A DNA stretch of 64,000 nt from Peptoniphilus phoceensis (GTDB taxonomy: Bacteria > Bacillota > Clostridia > Tissierellales > Peptoniphilaceae): positions 310,001-374,000 of the forward strand of contig NZ_LN999809.1 of assembly GCF_001517665.2 (NCBI RefSeq). The letters run 5' to 3'. A program made the translations under genes and the position numbers. Position 1 is the stretch's first letter. Every line of letters starts with the position of its first letter. The notes under the pieces were generated by a model that worked only from the letters and a program-made list of their open reading frames with translations, was not told the origin of the DNA and made no database searches. Below are positions 1-8,422 of the stretch, one piece after another.

Positions 1-605
1 GTTGCAAATCCTCTAGCATAATGATTTATAAAAATTATAAGTAGGAAAGTAAAGACGGCAATGCCAATATAGAGTGGATCTCCATAATTTTCTGCACCAT
101 ATCCACCGCCAACCCAGTCAAAGGCAACTGGCATCATAGTAATACCTATTAAGCTTATGACAGTTCCTGTAACAACTTCTGGGAAAAATTTAAGTAGTGG
201 CTTAATAAAAAAGCTTAAAATTAATTCTAAAAGTGCACCTAATATTGTTGCTCCAAAGTAAGCAGCAAGACCGCCACCCATAGTGTTAATAACTGCATTG
301 GCTGGTGGAACAAATCCAAAATCTGTTCCCATTATAGTCGGTAGACCAATCCCAACTTTAGCATTTCCTTTAAAAATTCCTCTTGTTTGGATAAAAGAAC
401 ATATACCAGAAGCAAGAAGAGCAGCAGAGATAAGTACAGAAGTTTCGGCTACATTTGTGCCCGCAATTGCAGCAATACTAAGTGGCACTGCAATAATTCC
501 ACTAAAAGCAGTTAGAATATTTTGAAAACCAAGAAGAGATGATTTCAGAAATCCAGGCTTGTCGTCGACTTCGTATTCAAGTTTCTTTCTTTTGTATTCC
601 TTCAC
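1..605 (-). CDS. NCS2-family purine (xanthine-type) permease, truncated at window edge
   Basis: The minus strand encodes the N-terminal 201 residues of a polytopic membrane protein; the rest lies left of the window. It begins with GTG at 605-603, preceded by AAGGAG (minus strand, 617-612). Several hydrophobic segments follow, with GNAKVGIGLPTIMGTDFGFV and VVTGTVISLIGITMMP, the pattern of nucleobase:cation symporter-2 proteins that import xanthine, urate or related purines with a cation. The GG-rich loop and VTGTVI favour the xanthine/urate branch over uracil. The later substrate-binding helices are outside the window, so exact specificity is open. Divergent from the fluoride channel gene. Confidence 0.85.
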   Translation of the reverse strand, partial: MKEYKRKKLEYEVDDKPGFLKSSLLGFQNILTAFSGIIAVPLSIAAIAGTNVAETSVLISAALLASGICSFIQTRGIFKGNAKVGIGLPTIMGTDFGFVPPANAVINTMGGGLAAYFGATILGALLELILSFFIKPLLKFFPEVVTGTVISLIGITMMPVAFDWVGGGYGAENYGDPLYIGIAVFTFLLIIFINHYARGFA

Positions 606-629
606 AATAAACTCCTTTTTTAATATAAT
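601..629 (+). promoter_or_regulatory. Candidate sigma-A promoter for the fluoride channel gene
   Basis: TTCACA (601-606), a 17-base spacer and TATAAT (624-629) resemble a vegetative promoter. The -35 overlaps the start codon of the divergent permease. Predicted transcription start is near 636, which favours translation from 690 rather than from the upstream in-frame ATG at 639. Confidence 0.5.
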
Positions 630-689
630 TATAACAAAATGATTTTAGCACATAAGCATTTGTCATACAATAAAAGAAAGGAGCAAAAA

Positions 690-1052
690 ATGTATTTATT
701 TGTAGCCCTAGGTGGGGCCTTGGGTTCTGGTCTCAGATATTTTTTAAGTAACAAGATAAATAGTGGTGGAGATTTTCCCCTTGCCACACTTATAATTAAT
801 GTAGTGGGAGCTTTTTTCTTAGCTTTAATTGCCTTTTACGCTGAGAAAAATAAATTGGATCCTAGACTTGTCTTATTTTTAAAGGTTGGATTCTGCGGAG
901 GTTTTACAACTTTTTCAACTTTTGCCTTTGAAATATTTAATTTAGAAAATAATGGGAATTTAACACTTTCAATTTTTTACGCCTTAATTAGCATAATTTT
1001 ATCGCTTATAGCAATTTACTTTGCAAGGTTTTTAATACTAGAAAAATTTTAG
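690..1052 (+). CDS. crcB: Fluoride ion channel FluC/CrcB
   Basis: A 120-residue protein with four hydrophobic helices, the size of a Fluc subunit. These assemble as dimers in the cytoplasmic membrane and export fluoride. Signatures are GGALGSGLRY near the N-terminus and GFCGGFTTFSTF in the third helix, which carries the phenylalanine and threonine residues lining the pore. I chose ATG 690 because GAAAGGAG lies just upstream and the family begins with the hydrophobic helix. The 17 extra residues from 639 are not family-like. Only one copy is visible, consistent with a homodimer. No fluoride riboswitch was seen in the short leader. Confidence 0.92.
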   Translation: MYLFVALGGALGSGLRYFLSNKINSGGDFPLATLIINVVGAFFLALIAFYAEKNKLDPRLVLFLKVGFCGGFTTFSTFAFEIFNLENNGNLTLSIFYALISIILSLIAIYFARFLILEKF

Positions 1053-1070
1053 AATTATAATTTAAGAAAT

Positions 1071-1118
1071 TTGTAAGAATTAAGAGGAATTTTTGTAATT
1101 ATTATTTGTTAATATAAT
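1071..1118 (+). promoter_or_regulatory. Candidate promoter with spaced TTGTAA repeats upstream of response regulator 1
   Basis: A TATAAT box lies at 1113-1118, without a good -35. TTGTAA occurs at 1071-1076 and 1093-1098, 22 bases (two helical turns) apart, the sort of spacing OmpR-family regulators recognise. Self-regulation is an inference only. Confidence 0.3.
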
Positions 1119-1136
1119 TACAGAAGGAGGGATGTA

Positions 1137-1835
1137 ATGGATAAATACAATATTTTAATTGCTGAGGATGACAAGGAAATCGCAAAATCCATTGGAATTT
1201 ATCTTAAAAATGAAAATTTTGATATTTTTTATGCTGAAGATGGACTTGAAGCTCTAGAAATTTTTAAAAATGAAAAAATTGACTTAATTATAATGGACCT
1301 CATGATGCCAAAACTTTCTGGAGAAGAAGCAATAATAAAACTGCGAGAAATTTCCTTTGTCCCAATAATTATCTTATCGGCAAAATCAGAGGACACAGAC
1401 AAAATTTTTGGACTAAATATTGGTGCTGATGATTATGTTCAAAAGCCCTTCAATCCAATGGAACTCATTGCACGTGTAAAGAGCAATTTGAGGAGATTTT
1501 ACGCCTATGATTTAAAAAGTGACAGGAATTTTATTGAGATAGGCAGCATCAAGTTAGATTTATCAGAAAAAATAGTCTATGTAGAAGACGAGCCAGTTAG
1601 TCTTACTTCCATTGAGTTCAAAATTTTGGAACTATTAATGAAGAATCCAAACAGGGTTTTTTCCATTGAAGAAATTTATGAAAGTGTCTGGAATGAACCA
1701 GCCATGGAGGCAAAGACTGTTACAGTTCACATTAGACGAATAAGAGAAAAAATCGAAGTAAATCCAAAGAAGCCAATGTACCTAAAAGTCCAGTGGGGTC
1801 TTGGATACAAATTTGAAGATTTGAGGCGAAAATAA
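1137..1835 (+). CDS. OmpR/PhoB-family response regulator (system 1)
   Basis: A 232-residue two-domain regulator. The N-terminal receiver has the acidic pair E10-D11/D12, the phosphoacceptor D54 in IIMDLMMP, and the conserved lysine in VQKPF. The C-terminal winged helix includes LTSIEFKILELL and ends with RIREKIE...GLGYKFE, the typical OmpR/PhoB DNA-binding fold. AGAAGGAGGGATGTA precedes the ATG. Its stop overlaps the start of the sensor kinase by one base, so the two are surely co-expressed. The stimulus and target genes cannot be read from the sequence. Confidence 0.93.
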   Translation: MDKYNILIAEDDKEIAKSIGIYLKNENFDIFYAEDGLEALEIFKNEKIDLIIMDLMMPKLSGEEAIIKLREISFVPIIILSAKSEDTDKIFGLNIGADDYVQKPFNPMELIARVKSNLRRFYAYDLKSDRNFIEIGSIKLDLSEKIVYVEDEPVSLTSIEFKILELLMKNPNRVFSIEEIYESVWNEPAMEAKTVTVHIRRIREKIEVNPKKPMYLKVQWGLGYKFEDLRRK

Positions 1836-3910
1836 TGAAAAAAAATTCTTACAAACTTAGCTATTATGCTTTAATAATTTTAGGGATATCACTTATTTCA
1901 CTTTTGGCAGGATCATTTTTCTTTTCTAAGAATCCAGATTCATCTTATAAAAGAATTATGACAGAAAATAGGATTTATAACACTCTAAATCAGTCAGTAA
2001 ATGACAATGATGATTTTTATAGTAGTTATAAAGCATTTAACTATGCTATAAAGTCCTATAAACTAAAATATTTTGATCAAAACGGAAATGCTATAACTGA
2101 TTTAGGAATGATCGATGCTCAAAAGAAAAAAGATGAATTGAAAAAAAAAGGTCTTAATCCAAAAAATTATTTAGAAGATTGGATGATAGAACAACCAGAA
2201 ATAAAATCTGAATATAAAACTTTTTACTTAACTAATGAATATGAAAAAAATGAATTTGATCCATTAGAAATTGAAATGGGAAATAATGACTTTTTGATTA
2301 CTGGTTCGGTAATTGATGATAGTATAGTGATTGACAAAATTCAAAAAAGTAAAAGACTTATGGATAGTGGCTATAATTTTATTGACAAGTCTTTTAAGAC
2401 GGCTCTAAATGAAAACTTTAGTAAATTAAATAGTAATAATAATGTTAAAAATCTAAAGTTTGCTTATTACACATCATTAGACGATGAAGTTTTTAAAGAT
2501 ATTGAAAGAGATGTATTTAGAGACCAAGTCCAAGTACAAATTGGAGTAAGCGTATTAATCGCTGCAATATTATCTCTACTTCTCGGATTATTTATGAATA
2601 TGGAAAAAATTGACTACAGTGAAAGCTTGAGAAAAGTTTTCAAGTTTCCAATAGAACTTATGATTATTTTATTTATAATATTTGCATTTTCTGCTGCAGG
2701 AATATCAAGTATGAATGAAATTTACAGAAATTTGTATATTTTCTATTTCTTGTATCTTCTTGGTCTTGTGATTGTTTCACTTACAGTAAATTATTTTATA
2801 ATTTTATTAAAGAGCATATTTAACAAGAATACAGAAAATTATCTTGTCAAAAATTCTCTAATTTATAGAATTTTTAATGCTGCAATTTCAGAATTTTCAA
2901 ATATAGATGAAGAAAATAAAAATATTAAAGATGCAAAAATTAAATTTACCCTAGTTTATTTTGGAATTTTCATATTGCTAGCAATACTCAATATGGTGTT
3001 TTCAACTATGTCTTACTATGCTCCTGAAAAAATGTTGATTCCAATGATATTATTTGGCATATTCATTTATTATATATTGATGAAAAATATAAATGAAGTT
3101 TCAAGGATTTCCAGAGAGTCCAGTGAAATTGTCAAGGGAAATTATAAAAAGAACATTGAAAAAAAGGGTGGACTTTATGATGGCATAGTCGACAACTTTA
3201 ACAATATTGGAGAGAATTTAGACCTTGCCATTGAAGATGCAGTAAAGTCTGAGAGATTAAAGACAGAACTCATTACAAATGTAAGCCACGACTTAAAGAC
3301 TCCACTGACATCTATAATTAATTATTCAGACCTCTTATCAAAAGATGATAATTCTGAAGAACAAGTGAAGGAATATTCAAAAATAATAAATGAAAAATCC
3401 AACAAGTTAAGGGTCTTAATCGAAGATTTATTTGAAGTTTCAAAGGCGACATCAAATAATATTGAGCTTAACAAGCAAGAACTCGACTTTAATTCTCTTG
3501 TTCAACAGTCAATAGGGGAGTGGGAAGACAAAATTGCAGAAAAGAATTTAGAAATAATTTCAAATCTTCCTGAAGAAAAAGTATTGCTTAACGTTGATGG
3601 ACAAAAATTCTCAAGAGTTTTAGACAACTTATTTTCAAATATTTCTAAGTATGCCCTAGAAAATTCGAGAGTTTATGTTGATTTAATTGACGAAGATGGG
3701 GTAAAACTAACTATAAAAAATATTTCCAAGTATCCACTTAACATTTCTGCAGAGGAACTCATGGAAAGATTTACTCGCGGAGAAAAATCAAGGACAACAT
3801 CAGGATCAGGTCTAGGACTATCAATAGCTTCATCCTTTGTGAGAGCACACGGTGCAAGCTTTGACATTGATATTGACGGAGACTTATTTAAAGTAAAAAT
3901 AGAATTTTAA
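1835..3910 (+). CDS. Multi-pass membrane sensor histidine kinase (system 1)
   Basis: A 691-residue kinase. One N-terminal helix (about 10-30) is followed by about 200 extracellular residues, then about five more membrane segments between 234 and 416. A linker leads to the dimerisation/phosphoacceptor box NVSHDLKTPLTS (H485), an N-box in NLFSNISKYA and a G-box GSGLGLSIA. No clear HAMP domain or known sensor fold was recognised, and the polytopic middle is unusual compared with two-helix kinases such as the one at 51042. Partner of the regulator immediately upstream, with a one-base overlap. A terminator follows. Confidence 0.9.
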   Translation: MKKNSYKLSYYALIILGISLISLLAGSFFFSKNPDSSYKRIMTENRIYNTLNQSVNDNDDFYSSYKAFNYAIKSYKLKYFDQNGNAITDLGMIDAQKKKDELKKKGLNPKNYLEDWMIEQPEIKSEYKTFYLTNEYEKNEFDPLEIEMGNNDFLITGSVIDDSIVIDKIQKSKRLMDSGYNFIDKSFKTALNENFSKLNSNNNVKNLKFAYYTSLDDEVFKDIERDVFRDQVQVQIGVSVLIAAILSLLLGLFMNMEKIDYSESLRKVFKFPIELMIILFIIFAFSAAGISSMNEIYRNLYIFYFLYLLGLVIVSLTVNYFIILLKSIFNKNTENYLVKNSLIYRIFNAAISEFSNIDEENKNIKDAKIKFTLVYFGIFILLAILNMVFSTMSYYAPEKMLIPMILFGIFIYYILMKNINEVSRISRESSEIVKGNYKKNIEKKGGLYDGIVDNFNNIGENLDLAIEDAVKSERLKTELITNVSHDLKTPLTSIINYSDLLSKDDNSEEQVKEYSKIINEKSNKLRVLIEDLFEVSKATSNNIELNKQELDFNSLVQQSIGEWEDKIAEKNLEIISNLPEEKVLLNVDGQKFSRVLDNLFSNISKYALENSRVYVDLIDEDGVKLTIKNISKYPLNISAEELMERFTRGEKSRTTSGSGLGLSIASSFVRAHGASFDIDIDGDLFKVKIEF

Positions 3911-3932
3911 AATATAATTTAATAAAGAGGAG

Positions 3933-3967
3933 AAAGTTCGGTTGAAAATTATTTCACCGGACTTTTT
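3933..3967 (+). terminator. Rho-independent terminator after system 1 kinase
   Basis: AAAGTTCGG pairs with CCGGACTTT (one G-U), with an inner TGAAA/TTTCA pairing, then a T-run. It shares a 14-base sequence with the terminator at 4732. Confidence 0.8.
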
Positions 3968-4141
3968 AACACTTTACAAGCAGAAAATATTTTTATATAC
4001 TAAAACTGAAAATTTTTATGAGCTATTATTAAAAATTAGGTATTAAGCAAATTTAATTTTACATATTTAATGGCGTAAGGGAATCATGAAAAGATTATAC
4101 AATTTTTAGTGATTCTGAAGTTTTGATGAAGAGGAAAAGTA

Positions 4142-4714
4142 ATGGAATTTATTATTTTTATTTGCTTTATGATTTTACTTTTATATTACAGAGCAAAGAA
4201 GAGAAGTAAAAAATTTAATCAAGAAAAAATTTACAACAATCTAAATCCGCTTTATTTGGTTTTTTCATTGTCATTCTTTTTAATATGGATTTACTTTGCT
4301 ATGAAATTTATGGGCTGTCTATTTGACGTTTTAAGGGATGGCTATAAAATAAGTTTTTTTAAATTTTTATTTCCACAAATTAGAGCTATAGTTCTAAAAT
4401 TTGCAGAAAATAATAATGAAAATATTCCTCATGAATTATTGCAACTACTTATGTCATATGAAAGTTTTTTGAAAAGTTGTCTTTTATTAATAATTACTTT
4501 TGTTTTCCTTGATTTAATGATAAACAGAATTGTAATAAAGGATGATGAAATTATTTTTAACAATAGAGTTTATCAAATAAATGATATTGTGGATTTAAAA
4601 AATAAAACTATTTTTACTAATCAATATGCTCAATTAAAATTTCAAAAAGATGAAATTTATTTGCCAATTAAGGGCAATGAAAAATTTATTAATTTAATTG
4701 ACGATAAAATTTAA
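4142..4714 (+). CDS. Hypothetical membrane protein
   Basis: Not recognised. The 190 residues show an N-terminal hydrophobic helix (about 2-16), a second hydrophobic stretch (about 38-65) and a third (about 118-140). The C-terminal ~50 residues alternate charged and hydrophobic residues (VIKDDEIIFNNRVYQINDIV), which could be a small beta-rich cytoplasmic domain of the kind seen in PH-like membrane proteins; that is a guess. ATG 4142 has GAAGAGGAAAAG upstream. It stands alone between two near-identical terminator hairpins and has no functional neighbour. Codon use is similar to surrounding genes but very AT-rich. Confidence 0.7.
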   Translation: MEFIIFICFMILLLYYRAKKRSKKFNQEKIYNNLNPLYLVFSLSFFLIWIYFAMKFMGCLFDVLRDGYKISFFKFLFPQIRAIVLKFAENNNENIPHELLQLLMSYESFLKSCLLLIITFVFLDLMINRIVIKDDEIIFNNRVYQINDIVDLKNKTIFTNQYAQLKFQKDEIYLPIKGNEKFINLIDDKI

Positions 4715-4731
4715 CAAAATTAGAGAAGGAG

Positions 4732-4756
4732 AAAGTTCGGGAGACCGGACTTTTTT
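4732..4756 (+). terminator. Rho-independent terminator after the hypothetical membrane protein
   Basis: AAAGTTCGG, GAGA loop, CCGGACTTT and a run of six T. Flanking AAATTAG and CTAATTT could lengthen the stem. Confidence 0.85.
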
Positions 4757-4758
4757 CT

Positions 4759-4786
4759 TTGCCCTAATTTCCTCTTGTGATAATAT
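4759..4786 (+). promoter_or_regulatory. Candidate promoter for the aminopeptidase operon
   Basis: TTGCCC (4759-4764), a 16-base spacer and TAATAT (4781-4786). A start of transcription near 4793 would exclude the upstream GTG at 4777 as translation start and supports GTG 4807. Confidence 0.4.
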
Positions 4787-4806
4787 ATGACTTAGGATGT
4801 GATATT

Positions 4807-6558
4807 GTGATTTTAAATAAAATTAGAAATATAATGAAAGAAAATAAAATAGATTTTTATCTAGTGCCATCAAAGGATCCTCACGGGTCAGAATATCTTC
4901 CAGACTATTATAAGGAAAGGGAATTTGTAACTGGCTTTACTGGTTCACAAGGGACTGCTGTTATAACAAATCAAGATGCTTATCTCTGGACAGACGGCAG
5001 GTATTTTATCCAAGCTGAAAAAGAAATTAAGGATTTTGGATTTGAACTCAAAAAACAAGGACAAGCAGGAGTTTTAAACTATGATGAATGGATTGCAGAA
5101 AATATAGAAGATGGAATGACCATCGGTCTTAATGCAGAATATTTTTCTCACCAAGAATTTAAATCTATTTCAAAAAAATTAGAAAATAAAAATATTAAAA
5201 TTATTGATATAGATTTGATAAAAGACCTTTGGGAAGATAGGTATGACTATCTATCTGATGATGCCTTCTTGTTAGATATAAAATATTCAGGTAAATCAGC
5301 TAAAGAAAAAATTGCTGAAATCAGAGAAATTCTAAAAAAGAAAAATGCTAATATGACAGTTCTTTCATCTCTTGTGGATATTGCATGGACCTTAAATATT
5401 CGTGGCATGGACATAAAGGACACACCAGTTTTAATTTCTTTTATGATAATTGAAAGTGACAAGGTAATTTTATTTACAGATAGGGAAAAGACAAAAAAGA
5501 TTGAAAAAGAACTTCTAAAGATTGTTGAATTAAAAGATTATAGAGAATTTTATTCTTATTTAAAAACTTATAAAGATGAAAAAATATATCTTGATTCCTC
5601 ATCAATAAATGAAAGGATTTATAGGGGACTTTGTGAAAATAATAAAATTATTTTTGGCAGAAATATCTCAGAAGATTTAAAGACTATAAAAAATGAAGTT
5701 GAGATAAAAAATCTTGAAGAAACTTATGTGAGGGATGGAGCAATTTTATTTAAGTTCATCTGCTGGTTAAAAGAAAATGCTAAAAATAAAATTGGAGAAT
5801 ACGAAGCTGCCATGAAACTTGATAGTATGCGTGCAGAAGATCCCCTTTATATTTCAAATTCCTTTGATACGATTTCTGCCTATGGTAAAAACGCAGCCAT
5901 GATGCATTATCACGCAAGAGAGGATAATCAAAGCATAATTGAGCCAAAAGGATTTTACTTAGTGGATTCTGGCGGACAATATTATTCTGGAACTACTGAT
6001 ATAACTAGAACCATTGCCATGGGAGAACTAACAGAGGAAGAAATTCGAGATTATACTCTCACTTTAAAGAGTCACATTGATTTAATGGACGCTGTATTTT
6101 TAAAGGGAACTTATGATTTGGCTCTTGATGGCATTGCAAGATATGCCTTGTGGCAAGAAAGACTGGATTATAAATGTGGAACAGGCCATGGAATTGGTTT
6201 TGTCTTATCCGTTCACGAAGGTCCGCAAAGAATTTCTCCAAGAGATCCTGCAGTTAGGATGGAAGAGGGCATGATTGTTTCCAACGAACCTGGAGTTTAT
6301 AAGGAAGACAAGCACGGCATAAGACTTGAAAATATTATGAGAGTTGTCTTTGACAGCGAAACAGAAGATTCAATTTTTAATAAATTTAAGACAATTTCTT
6401 TTTGTCCCCTTGAAATAGAAGCAATTGATGTAAGGTTGCTGACAGATAGACAAAGAAAAGTTTTAAATTCTTACCACAAAGAAGTTTTTGAAAAATTAAG
6501 TCCACATTTAGATGGAGATATTTTAAATTCTTTAAAAGAAGCGACAAGAGAGGTTTAA
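4807..6558 (+). CDS. Xaa-Pro aminopeptidase (aminopeptidase P, M24B family)
   Basis: About 583 residues, the length of the long three-domain aminopeptidase P. It removes N-terminal residues preceding proline, using two metal ions in a pita-bread fold. The N-terminus matches the family (YLVPSKDPHGSEYLPDY, then REFVTGFTGSQGTAV). C-terminal metal ligands are visible in DSGGQYYSGTTDITRT (two Asp), GTGHGIGFVLSVHEGP (His), SNEPGVY (Glu) and HGIRLEN (Glu). I start at GTG 4807 because AGGATGTGAT lies upstream and the family begins about here; the longer frame from 4777 overlaps the likely -10. Cytoplasmic. One base separates it from uvrC. Confidence 0.9.
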   Translation: MILNKIRNIMKENKIDFYLVPSKDPHGSEYLPDYYKEREFVTGFTGSQGTAVITNQDAYLWTDGRYFIQAEKEIKDFGFELKKQGQAGVLNYDEWIAENIEDGMTIGLNAEYFSHQEFKSISKKLENKNIKIIDIDLIKDLWEDRYDYLSDDAFLLDIKYSGKSAKEKIAEIREILKKKNANMTVLSSLVDIAWTLNIRGMDIKDTPVLISFMIIESDKVILFTDREKTKKIEKELLKIVELKDYREFYSYLKTYKDEKIYLDSSSINERIYRGLCENNKIIFGRNISEDLKTIKNEVEIKNLEETYVRDGAILFKFICWLKENAKNKIGEYEAAMKLDSMRAEDPLYISNSFDTISAYGKNAAMMHYHAREDNQSIIEPKGFYLVDSGGQYYSGTTDITRTIAMGELTEEEIRDYTLTLKSHIDLMDAVFLKGTYDLALDGIARYALWQERLDYKCGTGHGIGFVLSVHEGPQRISPRDPAVRMEEGMIVSNEPGVYKEDKHGIRLENIMRVVFDSETEDSIFNKFKTISFCPLEIEAIDVRLLTDRQRKVLNSYHKEVFEKLSPHLDGDILNSLKEATREV

Positions 6559-6559
6559 A

Positions 6560-8422
6560 TTGTTAGATTTAAGAGAAAGGCTTGATAAGCTTCCTGATAA
6601 ACCAGGAGTTTATATAATGAAAAATGAATTAGACGAGATAATCTATGTTGGAAAAGCTAAATCTCTTAGGAAAAGAGTAAGACAATATTTTGGATCTTAT
6701 GGTAAATCTTCCAAAAAAGTCGCCAGCATGGTGTCAAAGATTCATGATTTCGAGTATATAATAGTAGAAAATGAAGTTGAGTCCCTAGTTTTAGAATCGA
6801 ATTTAATTAAAGACAATCATCCAAAATATAATATTCTCCTTCGTGATGACAAGCAGTACCCTTACATTAAAGTTAAGCTAAATGAGAGATTTCCAAGAGT
6901 TATGAAGACAAGAAGGATTGCAAAAGATGGGGCAAAATATTTTGGACCCTATCCTGATGTCTTTGCTGTCAATGGATCTATAGAGACCTTTGAGAGGGTC
7001 TATCCTCTTAGAACTTGCAATTTAAATTTAGAAAATGTAGAAGAAAAACCCTATAGACCTTGTTTAAATTATTATATAGGTAAGTGTATGGGACCCTGCA
7101 TAGGAAATGTAAAAGATGAAGACTACAATGTAATGGTTGATGAGATTTTGAATTTTTTATCAAGTTCAAATAGTGATTTGCTTGAAAAGCTTAATAAAAA
7201 GATGATGGATTATTCGAGAAATCTTGATTATGAAAATGCAGCAGACATTAGGGACAGGATAAAAAATTTGGAATACCTAAAGGAAAGACAACTAATTAGT
7301 GATCCAGAAGCTAATGATGATAAAGATATTATTGCTCTTGCCAAGGGAATAGATGAAGTTCTTATTCAAATTTTCTTTTTTAGGAATGGAAAAATCATTG
7401 GTCGTGAGCACTACATGATTAGAGATTATTACAACGAAAGTTACGAAGAAATTTTTTCATCTTTTATAAAACAATTTTATATAGGGGCATCTTATATTCC
7501 TAAGGAAATTATTGTGGAAGAAAAACCAATGGATCTTAAGGTTTTGGAAGATTGGCTTTCTGAAAAAAGAGGAAATAAGGTAAGTATTATTGTTCCAATA
7601 AAGGGAAATAAAAAAGAACTTGTCAAAATGGTAAAAAGAAATGCTCTAGATATGATAGAAAAATATGGTGACAAGTTCAAAAAACGTGCCGAGTCAAATA
7701 TGAAAGCTCTTGAAGACATAAAAGATTTAATTGGACTTGATGATATTCCAAGAAGAATTGAAGCTTATGATATTTCAAATATTTCTGGAGTTGAATCTGT
7801 AGGATCAATGGTGGTTTTTGAAGATGGTGATTCAAAAAAAAGTGACTACAGAAAATTTAGGATAAAAAGTGTTCTTGGACCTGATGACTATTCTAGTTTA
7901 AAAGAAGTTATTGAGAGAAGATTTAAAAGAGGAGTAGAAGAAAAAGAATCAGATAAGAATACTTCTTTTTCAAATTTTCCTGACTTAATCATGATGGATG
8001 GTGGCAAGGGACAAGTCAACGCAGCCAAGGAAATTCTTCATAAATTAAATTTAAATATAGAAATTTGTGGATTAGTAAAGGATGATTTTCACAGAACACG
8101 TGGAATAATTTATGACAATGAAGAATATAAAGTAGATTTAAATTCAAGAGCCTATAAGATGATTTATAAGATTCAAGAAGAAGCTCATAGATTTGCCATA
8201 AATTATCACAGGTCTTTGAGAACTAAAACTATGTTTAAATCGGAACTTGATGATATTAAATTAATTGGCCCTAAGAGAAAGGAAAATCTATTAAAACATT
8301 TTAAATCCATAGAGAAGATAAAAAATGCCAGTGTCGAAGAACTCATGGAAGTTGAATCCATGAATGAAGCAAGTGCTAATTCACTTTATGAGCACTTTAG
8401 GGGAGGAAAAAATGGGCGTTAA
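6560..8422 (+). CDS. uvrC: UvrABC excinuclease subunit C
   Basis: A 620-residue UvrC that makes both incisions in nucleotide excision repair. It has the N-terminal GIY-YIG nuclease (PGVYIMKNELDEIIYVGKAK, residues about 14-33), a cysteine pair region (LRTCNLN, RPCLNYYIGKCMGPC), a UVR domain near residue 210 (LDYENAADIRDRI), the RNase H-like nuclease half (EAYDISNISG, MMDGGKGQV) and a C-terminal helix-hairpin-helix pair. Starts with TTG 6560, with GAGAGG upstream. Directly after aminopeptidase P and overlapping hprK by 11 bases, so part of one transcript. Confidence 0.96.
   Translation: MLDLRERLDKLPDKPGVYIMKNELDEIIYVGKAKSLRKRVRQYFGSYGKSSKKVASMVSKIHDFEYIIVENEVESLVLESNLIKDNHPKYNILLRDDKQYPYIKVKLNERFPRVMKTRRIAKDGAKYFGPYPDVFAVNGSIETFERVYPLRTCNLNLENVEEKPYRPCLNYYIGKCMGPCIGNVKDEDYNVMVDEILNFLSSSNSDLLEKLNKKMMDYSRNLDYENAADIRDRIKNLEYLKERQLISDPEANDDKDIIALAKGIDEVLIQIFFFRNGKIIGREHYMIRDYYNESYEEIFSSFIKQFYIGASYIPKEIIVEEKPMDLKVLEDWLSEKRGNKVSIIVPIKGNKKELVKMVKRNALDMIEKYGDKFKKRAESNMKALEDIKDLIGLDDIPRRIEAYDISNISGVESVGSMVVFEDGDSKKSDYRKFRIKSVLGPDDYSSLKEVIERRFKRGVEEKESDKNTSFSNFPDLIMMDGGKGQVNAAKEILHKLNLNIEICGLVKDDFHRTRGIIYDNEEYKVDLNSRAYKMIYKIQEEAHRFAINYHRSLRTKTMFKSELDDIKLIGPKRKENLLKHFKSIEKIKNASVEELMEVESMNEASANSLYEHFRGGKNGR

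Noticed and set aside
606-689. Possible fluoride riboswitch before crcB, or purine riboswitch before the permease
   Set aside because: The gap is only about 85 bases, is AT-rich on both strands and shows neither consensus core.
639-689. Upstream start of crcB at ATG 639
   Set aside because: Nearly at the predicted transcript start, no ribosome-binding site, and residues unlike the family.
3942-4046. Small reading frame starting TTG 3942 with AGGAG upstream (about 34 residues)
   Set aside because: It lies inside the terminator hairpin, and the AGGAG is part of the repeat shared with the other terminator; no coding pattern.
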